DNA of 64,000 bases, from assembly GCF_042186555.1 (NCBI RefSeq), contig NC_133326.1:491555581-491619580 (forward strand), written 5' to 3'. The position numbers were made by a program, and so were the translations under genes. This stretch comes from Aquarana catesbeiana (taxonomy: Eukaryota > Chordata > Amphibia > Anura > Ranidae). This document shows positions 57,610 to 64,000 of this stretch, one piece after another. The notes beneath the pieces were generated by a model. It worked only from the letters and a program-made list of their open reading frames with translations, was not told where the DNA came from and searched no databases. How positions within the stretch are numbered: the first letter of the stretch is position 1; every line of letters begins with the position of its first letter.

Positions 57610-57896
57610 CTTCTCCAGAGCATCTCCCATTCTCTGGAACTCTCTACCTCAATCTGTGCATCTTCTACTCAGTCTGCCTTTAACAACCCCTGAAAAATCA
57701 TCTCTTCAGGGAAGCCTATCATGCCTCCAACTAACTGAACATTTATCACTTCCATCAGCTCAACACCCCCCCAGTTATAACATTTTGTACCACTTGCCCC
57801 AGGGTCTTCTTAACACTCTTGTATTTTGTTGCCACTGCCACTGCTGCGCAAACCATTGCCACTATATAAATACTGTATAATAATAATAATACTGAA
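57610..57896 (+). pseudogene. Non-LTR retrotransposon 3' end (RT C-terminal remnant)
   Basis: The frames read FSRASPILWNSLPQSV near 57610 and, after a frameshift, HLFREAYHAS near 57701. The order LWNSLP...(K)HLFREAYHA is the conserved C-terminal end of L2/CR1-like LINE ORF2 in vertebrates. It is followed by the 3' tail-like CTATATAAATACTGTATAA and a short (TAA)n run at about 57877-57891, as LINEs of this type often have. The clade is uncertain. Confidence 0.6.
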
Positions 57897-58085
57897 ATAG
57901 AATATATTTAGATATATTTTTAAAACCAGTGTAGTGTTACATTAAAGCCCACCTCTGTAAAACTTGAAAGTATCCTTGCAGTGGGGCTGCACCCACACTG
58001 CAAGTGTTAACTGCTTGTTTAGGTCTTGAGGACAAACAAAAGAAGACCTACTTACCCAATCAAAAATAATAAAGTGAAGCGCTCT

Positions 58086-58285
58086 AATAAATAAATCAAA
58101 ATTATATCCACAATGCATCAACATACTGTATATAAAATTCACTAGTGATTAAATAGCAAATAAATCAGCAGTATAAAAGAAATACAAATTTGTATTTGTT
58201 TACACTGCTGATGTATTTGCTATTTAATCACTAGTGGATGTTACACATGTTGATGCATTGTGGATATAATTTTGATTTATTTATT
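58086..58285. repeat. Near-perfect inverted repeat (200 bp)
   Basis: TCAAAATTATATCCACAATG and CAAATAAATCAGCAGT in the left arm mirror the right arm, which ends CATTGTGGATATAATTTTGA. The arms meet near 58195. Probably a small palindromic MITE; no target duplication could be set. Confidence 0.8.
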
Positions 58286-58658
58286 ATTTTTGGTTTATAT
58301 ATACATTAATAGTGTGTTGTATGCACTGTTTAGTGGTAGCAGCTCTTTGCTCTAAATATAGTTTTTTCAATATAGTTTATAGTTAATTTTCACATAACTA
58401 GTGCACATTTACATTTGTTTCTACTTACTCTACCCTCTGCTCCTCCTATGGTCACCATAGCATCTTATTCCCCATACTCCAGCAGTCTAAAGTCCTGGCA
58501 TCATCAAGACCAATGCAGGGTCCATAGCCCTGCTTTGGAAATTATAAAGTTGAGGGACAGGCTACTGCTGGAGTGTGGATGAGCGCCACCTGCTGGGGGA
58601 GTGGAGGATCAGGTAAATTAAAATATTTTACTCTCCTCTAGAATAAACAAACAGTTAA

Positions 58659-59413
58659 AGAGGAAGTAAACCCTGATGGGTTTTATTTATTTTATTGTTC
58701 CTTCAATGTAAAAGCATAATGTGCTAGTACATACCCCCCAACATTTTGAGATGGGAATGAGGGACACCTACTAACAAACGTATGTAGGCATAGGACACAC
58801 CCCCTGCCACACCCCCTTAAAGGAGAAATAGCAAAAAAGGTTAATTAAATCCACAATTACTTTTTTTTACCACTACTATTCCTTTATATTAGCTTTTAAA
58901 ATGTACAAATGCAGCAATTTAGAAATTGGATGAAAGGTTTAGCACTGGGAAACACTTTCTGAAAGATAAAAAGTGCATTTTATATACAACTATATAGATC
59001 AGTCCAAAATGAGGGACAAATGAGGAGGAAAGAGGAACAGAGGGACATTGCTCCAAATCAGGTACAGTTGGGGGCTATACTAGTATGCATCGCATACTAG
59101 CACAATATGTGACACTTACCTGCAAACGAAGCCCGTGCCGTCCCCGCTAAAGGCCGCATCCATGTTCGCCCCTCATCCTTTCAGGGCCACGGACTCCGGC
59201 TCTGTGACTGGCTGGAGTCGCGTGACGTCACGGCACACGCTAGTGAAGAAACAGCACAGAGGGCCATTTCTTCACAGCACATGCGCCGATGACATCATCG
59301 GCGCAGTACAATGTAAGTATTTCCTAGACGGTGCACGTTTAGGAGATATTTACTGTACCTATAGGTAAGGCTTACCTATAGGTGCAACTTGAAAATGGAG
59401 GTTTACAACCTCT
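58659..59413. mobile_element. TTAA-flanked MITE, second example
   Basis: The inverted termini AGAGGAAGTAAACCC and GGTTTACAACCTCT are flanked by TTAA at 58655-58658 and 59414-59417. Same terminus group as 29907-30501. It contains a nested element at 58732-59079. No coding capacity. Confidence 0.75.
58732..59079. mobile_element. Short nested element within the TTAA MITE
   Basis: The ends TACCCCCCAACATTTTGAG and GGTACAGTTGGGGGCTATA are imperfect inverted repeats. The flanking octamers are CTAGTACA and CTAGTATG (six of eight match), which is hAT-like. No coding capacity. Confidence 0.6.
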
Positions 59414-59479
59414 TTAACCCTCAGACTGCGGACGCAGCCCCAATGCTCAGGAAGGTTAACATTTTTAAGAGTTGAGCTT

Positions 59480-60473
59480 TAAATGTATTTATATATATAC
59501 AAGCAGTGCAAGTACCTAAACTTTTCGTGGTATCTTCCTCTTGCAGTCCCTGTACAGTAGAGCTCAGGATGGATGAGTATGAAGCAGCACAAGTGCCACA
59601 GGTTGTTCTAAAGCTATCATTGGACACGTTGAAAGCACGTATTCTTTAATCCTCCCAGGATACAGCTTTAACTTCTCACTTAAAAACAACAACAAAAATG
59701 TAATTTGCATATATGCAATTTGGAGGGTAAAAACTATGATTCCAAAGTGTTGAACTCCAGACAGATAAAAAAGCAGTTCTGTAATCATTAATACAGTATA
59801 TCATTAGAGCTTGGTAATATCAGAGAGCTGCGCTTATCACACAGACAGTGGTGTGTGCTGGCAAGAACAGCGCCAATGTGCCAATACCAGTGCACCACAT
59901 TGTTTGTTTTTTGTTCAAACTTTATTGCAATGTCAAAGTGACATTTCAGAAAGTTCTTCTCAGGGTTGCCTAGCACCATCTCAGCACACCTGATGTGAAT
60001 GAACGCTAAATATATTTTTTAAATGCAAGATATAGGACATCTAGCAGCAGAAAAAAGTACCATGGGGGTAGTTTTTGGATTGAAGTAAAAGTATTTTTTT
60101 TTTTCTTTTAATGAGGTATCCATTATTATCTTGTTGTTTTTAGTTGGAGTTCTGTTTAGGAGTAAGGCTCTGTTTCCACTAGTGCGACTTTTCATGCGAC
60201 TTGGGACTGAAAAGTCGCATGACAAATTGTTTCCCATGATTTCCAATGAGTACCGTTCATATCTGTGCGACTTCAAGTCGCAGCGACTTCAAAGTAGTCC
60301 CTGCACTACTTTGGTCCCACTTTGATGCGACTTGAGGTCTATAGATACAGGCATTGCTTCAAATCGCGGTAAAAAATCGCGGCAAAATCGCGCGACTTTG
60401 GGGACGCACTAGTGGAAACCTAGCCTGAATCTGTATTTTGCTCATGCAGACTAAAGTGGCAGGTTCTCCTTAA
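59480..60473. repeat. Diverged duplicate, unit 1
   Basis: Blocks here recur in the same order at 61535-62845: CAAGCAGTG-AAGTACCT near 59500, CAGTCCCTGTACAG near 59545, GACATCTAG-AG near 60033, TTGTT-TTTTTAG near 60132, and TGAATCTGTATTTTGCTCATGCA near 60425 before TTAACCACTT. Unit 1 has a MITE insertion (60165-60425) absent from unit 2. Confidence 0.65.
60165..60425. mobile_element. Short inverted-repeat element (GTTTCCACTAGTGCG ends)
   Basis: AGGCTCTGTTTCCACTAGTG on the left mirrors CACTAGTGGAAACCTAGCCT on the right. Inside are many GCGACTT/AAGTCGC words. No coding capacity, and no target duplication was fixed. Confidence 0.7.
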
Positions 60474-61387
60474 CCACTTGCCGACCAGCTCACACAGATA
60501 TACTGCAGCAGGTTGGCTCTCCTGTGTACATCAGTCTGTGCAGGGAGGATAGCGGGCGAGCCCGCCACGGGAGCATGACCGCGGGTCCCGCAGACTCGAT
60601 GTCCGCCACCAACCCGCGATCACGGTGAGGAGAGGCAGAACGGGGAACTGCCTATGTAAACAAGGCAATTCCCCGTTTTGTCAGATGACATGACAGAGAT
60701 CTACTGTTCCCAGTGAGGCCATCCCTCCCTACAGTTTGAACACACCGAGGGAATACAGTTAACCCCTTGATCGCCCCCCTAGTGTTATCCCCTTCCCTGC
60801 CAGTGACATCATTACATTGATCAGTGCTATAAAAATGCACTGATCAATGTAATAATGTCACTGGTTCCCAAAAAGTGTCATTTGGGGTCAGATTTGTCCA
60901 CCGCAATGTCGCAGTCCCGCTAAAAATCACAGATCGCTGCCATTACCAGTAAAAACAATAAAAGTCCCTAAATCTATCCCATAGTTTGTAGACTCGATAA
61001 CTTTTCCACGAAACCAATCAATATATGCCTATTGCCATTTTTTTTTTTTTTTACCAAAAATATGTAGAAGAATTTATATCAGGCTAAACTGATGAATAAA
61101 TTAGTTTTTTATATATTTTTGGGAATATATATTATAGCAGAAAGTAAAAAACAATTTTATTTTTTTTAATTGTTGGTCTTTTTTTGTTTATAGCGCAAAA
61201 AATAAAAACCGCAGAGGTGATCAAATACTACCAAAAGAAAGCTCTATTTTGTGTGTAAAAAAGGAAAACATTTTGTTTGTGTACAGTGTCGCACAACCGC
61301 GCAATTGTCAGTTAAAGCGACACAGTGCCGTATCGCAAAAAAATGGCATGGTCAGGAAGGGGACAAATCCTTCCGGGGCTGAAGTGG
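60474..61387. mobile_element. piggyBac-type non-autonomous copy
   Basis: The ends CCACTTGCCGACCAGC and CCGGGGCTGAAGTGG with TTAA on both sides (60470-60473, 61388-61391) match those of 51260-56545. The right-hand third also matches that element and 61951-62790, including AGGTGATCAAATAC and the AAGAAAGCTCTATTT block. No transposase. Confidence 0.8.
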
Positions 61388-61534
61388 TTAAGCAGACCCC
61401 TACAGTCATGTATACTTACCTTCCTTCCACTCCTATGCTGCTTCTCTCAGTCACCAGGAGTGAAAGCAAAGCTCTGGGTAAGATACAAGTTGCCAGAGTC
61501 ATCCAGTTCTATTGACACATCACATGAGAAGAAA

Positions 61535-62845
61535 GCACTAAATGTATTTTTATAAATGCAAGCAGTGTAAGTACCTGAATTTGTCCAGGTATCAGCCTCT
61601 TACAGTCCCTGTACAGCAGGGCTGGAGTGTGAGTAGAAGAAACAGCAAAAATAACCAATCAGTTCATGCACACACAAGAAGCATGCTGACAGGAAGAGAA
61701 AGCAGAGTGACAGAGACACAAGTTCATCACTGTGCTTCTCTTTTCATTGTCCAGTAACAGTCTAGGGGTGGGTCCAAGATGACCTGGGCTAAGAGGAAGT
61801 GGATTGAATGATGCTGGCCATCAGATTTAGAACATCTAGAGGAGGAAAAGAAGTATTTTTTTGGAATGAAGCAAAAGATTGTTATGTTATTTTATCTTTT
61901 AAAGTGCTATTCATTTTTAACTTGTTATTTTTTGCTTTAGTTCTGTTTAACCACCTGCTGATTGCTCACAGTAAAAATACTGCAAGCGGGCAGCAGGTGG
62001 AGGCTCAGCAATGTACATGTATGTTGTCGGCTCTCTTCCTGGTTTGGGATGGCGCATGCTGAAACCTACTGATTAGTTGCGTCCAGTCACAGCACAGAGT
62101 TCTGTATTTACAAACACACAGAACTCTGTGTACAGAGAACGGTAATCTGGCTGTTTCTTCTCCCTGAAAAATGGGAAAAAACAGCCAGCTCAGTAAGTAA
62201 CAGCAGCAGACATTACACATTGTTAGGCACACAGTTAACCCCTTGATTTTAACCCCTTCCCAGCCAGTGTCATTAGTACAGTGTACAGTATCATCACTGA
62301 TTACTGTATTAGTGTCATTAGCAAAATCAGTGTCAGTTAGTGTCCCTCCCAGCCAGGGTCTGTTAGTGTCAGATTTCCCGCCATTACAAATATAGCTCCG
62401 TAAATTCCAGTTTATATACCATAGTTTGTAGACGCTATAACATTCATACAAACCAATTATTATACACTGATTGGGATTATTTATTTACCACAGACATGTA
62501 GCAGAATACATTTTGACCCAAATTTATGCAGAAATTTGATTTTTTTTTTTTTTAATTGGATATGTAGAAAATTTTGTTTTTCTTTTTTTCAAAATTTTCA
62601 TTATTTTTTTAATTTTATATAATAAAAAATGAAAAAGCCCAGAGGTGATCAAATACCACCAAAAGAAAAAAATGACATAAATTTCATTTGCCTACAGTGT
62701 TACATGGCCACACAGTTAAAGTAGTGCAGTGCTGAATAGCAAAAAATTCCCTGGTCATGAAGAGGGTGAAATCTTCCGGAGGTCAAGTGGTTAAGAGTGA
62801 ATCTGTGCTTTGCTCATGCAAGTAAAAGTGACAGCTTCACCTTAA
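61535..62845. repeat. Diverged duplicate, unit 2
   Basis: Pairs with 59480-60473. It contains a separate piggyBac-type insertion (61951-62790) not seen at the matching place in unit 1, and ends at the same point, just before a TTAACCACTT terminus. Confidence 0.65.
61951..62790. mobile_element. piggyBac-type non-autonomous copy, second
   Basis: Begins CCACCTGCTGATTGC and ends CCGGAGGTCAAGTGG, with TTAA at 61947-61950 and 62791-62794. Its internal 3' part has AGAGGTGATCAAATACCACC as in the other copies. No transposase. Confidence 0.78.
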
Positions 62846-63120
62846 CCACTTCTATACCGCTGAACGTTATATGATGTCCTGGGCTTTCAGTGGAGATATC
62901 TGAATGATGTCTGCAGCTGCATAATTCAGATATCTTTTTTTTCTGCTGGCAATTCCTGCAGCGTAAAAACAATCATAGCGGCAGTTCAGCCACTTAATTG
63001 TTTTTATAGGTGGCAGGAGGAGAAGCTGGGTTGCTGTACTAGGAGCCTGTGTGCTCTTTTTCCTTTTGTCTATGGCACTTTTTTTCCTATTCGGTTGCAG
63101 CCAGGGATGAGTCATGAGTC
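62846..63120. mobile_element. piggyBac-type left end, partner not found
   Basis: TTAACCACTTCTATACCGC at 62842 looks like another left terminus. The interior around 62890-63000 resembles 53690-53790 of the larger element. No right terminus is seen before 64000, so the end is approximate and the copy may be truncated or extend past the window. Confidence 0.5.
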
Positions 63121-63124
63121 GCCG

Positions 63125-63560
63125 GTGAGTAAACCGACACCTGCCAGTGTTCTAAAACCTGAACACGTTTTATCTATCTAGCCCTTGAGACTGGAGAATG
63201 CGGGGCGTAATTTGCTCTACAAGTGGGCGAGTACACAAGCAACATTTGTGGGCCCACCCACATTCACTGCAATTCCCTTTGCATGATGGGAATTGTAGTC
63301 TCTAATGAGTTTAGAGTGAGAGTGGAGGATGTGATGTCTCCCTGCATTAACACCTTTGTATTACCTATTTAGTGTTTTTGTGTAAGGGGGTGTACTAATG
63401 GGATTTTTTTTTTTGCTTTAAGGTAATACCTGAAGAAAAACTGATACAATAAAAAGGTACATTTGCAAATGCCATCCTAACACAGCACAAGAACATTAAA
63501 GACAATCTTATCACAAAGAGATCAAAATAGAAGGCATAATCCGCCATCTTAGCATTTCCC
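63125..63560. other. No recognisable feature
   Basis: No coding signature or termini. Short T-run near 63404. Confidence 0.4.
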
Positions 63561-63562
63561 TA

Positions 63563-63778
63563 CCCTGTTTCCCCGAAAATAAGACCTAGCATGATTGTCA
63601 GTGATGGCTGCAATATAAGACCTGCCCCCCCCAAATAAGCCCTAGTTAAAGTCCTTGTAGGTATTTTCAGGGTAGGGCTTATTTTCGGGGAAACAGGGTA
63701 GGGCTTATTTGGGGGGTAGGGCTTATATTGCAGCCATCACTGACAATCACGCTAGGTCTTATTTTCGGGGAAACAGGG
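63563..63778. mobile_element. Mariner-type palindromic MITE
   Basis: CCCTGTTTCCCCGAAAATAA on the left and its reverse complement on the right are flanked by TA (63561-63562, 63779-63780). The inverted arms continue inward through a block with GCTGCAATATAAG. A third copy of the end occurs internally at about 63678-63698. A TA target fits Tc1/mariner. No coding capacity. Confidence 0.75.
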
Positions 63779-63780
63779 TA

Positions 63781-64000
63781 ATACAAAACATGATCCTTTC
63801 CATTTCTTAAAAAGTAATTTCACCCATGCATAAAAAAATGAAAAGTCAGTAGCTACAAGTATGGTGGCTTAAAGAAACACATACCAACCAGCCCATAAAG
63901 TTCAGCACTGTCTGCCATGCAGCTGATGCTTCTCATTGCTTTTCATCTTCCATGCCATCATCTTGCTTTTAGGAGCTTTTAGACAGGTGAAGTTTTCCTT
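63781..64000. other. No recognisable feature
   Basis: Short non-repetitive end of the window; no coding signature. Confidence 0.4.

Overview
This window is eukaryotic repeat DNA. The mixture (a DIRS tyrosine-recombinase retrotransposon, two L1/Tx1-type LINEs, a BEL/Pao element, a Penelope-like insertion, and hAT, PIF/Harbinger, piggyBac, TTAA-type and mariner-type elements) best fits an amphibian with a large genome, probably a frog. That assignment is inference from element families only. I found no convincing host exon, tRNA, rRNA or CRISPR array. Almost every long reading frame is transposon protein, or translation through a minisatellite whose period is a multiple of three.

Layout, 1-28.7 kb: one DIRS-like element lies on the + strand, with its gag, RT/RNase H and tyrosine-recombinase genes split by later insertions. 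A 2.2-kb hAT element (813-3000) interrupts gag. A second hAT-like element (5432-26895) interrupts RNase H. Inside the second lies a decayed LINE (LINE-A, about 6.3-26.0 kb), itself broken by three insertions: a Penelope-like inverted-repeat insertion carrying a hammerhead-ribozyme motif (9458-13935), an antisense near-intact L1/Tx1 LINE (LINE-B, 15203-20932), and a 3.1-kb palindromic element with hAT-like ends (22527-25601). At five of these junctions, removing the insert and one target-site duplication restores the reading frame, so the nesting order is well supported.

Layout, 28.7-35.1 kb: a TG-rich microsatellite, two small inverted-repeat elements, and two PIF/Harbinger-type elements. The first Harbinger element (30966-33211) contains a second version of the palindromic core found at 22.5-25.6 kb. 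The second (33760-35103) keeps a remnant of transposase.

Layout, 35.4-51.1 kb: a G-rich 36/39-bp minisatellite, probably inside a third hAT element, is split by a 5.6-kb BEL/Pao LTR element (40953-46549; 5-bp target duplication GGGGC) whose integrase core is deleted.

Layout, 51.2-64 kb: a piggyBac element retaining only the transposase C-terminal cysteine-rich domain, three further piggyBac-related termini or short copies, TTAA-type and hAT-like short elements, a LINE 3' remnant, a diverged duplication, and a mariner-type palindromic element.

Most notable: (i) the palindromic core shared by two unrelated terminus types, with a promoter-like centre, AATAAA signals and a 3' hairpin that shows compensatory changes between copies; (ii) a complete hammerhead fold at 9807-9846 (-); (iii) a LINE-B whose ORF2 is interrupted by a single stop codon. 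All comparisons were made by eye, with no database search.
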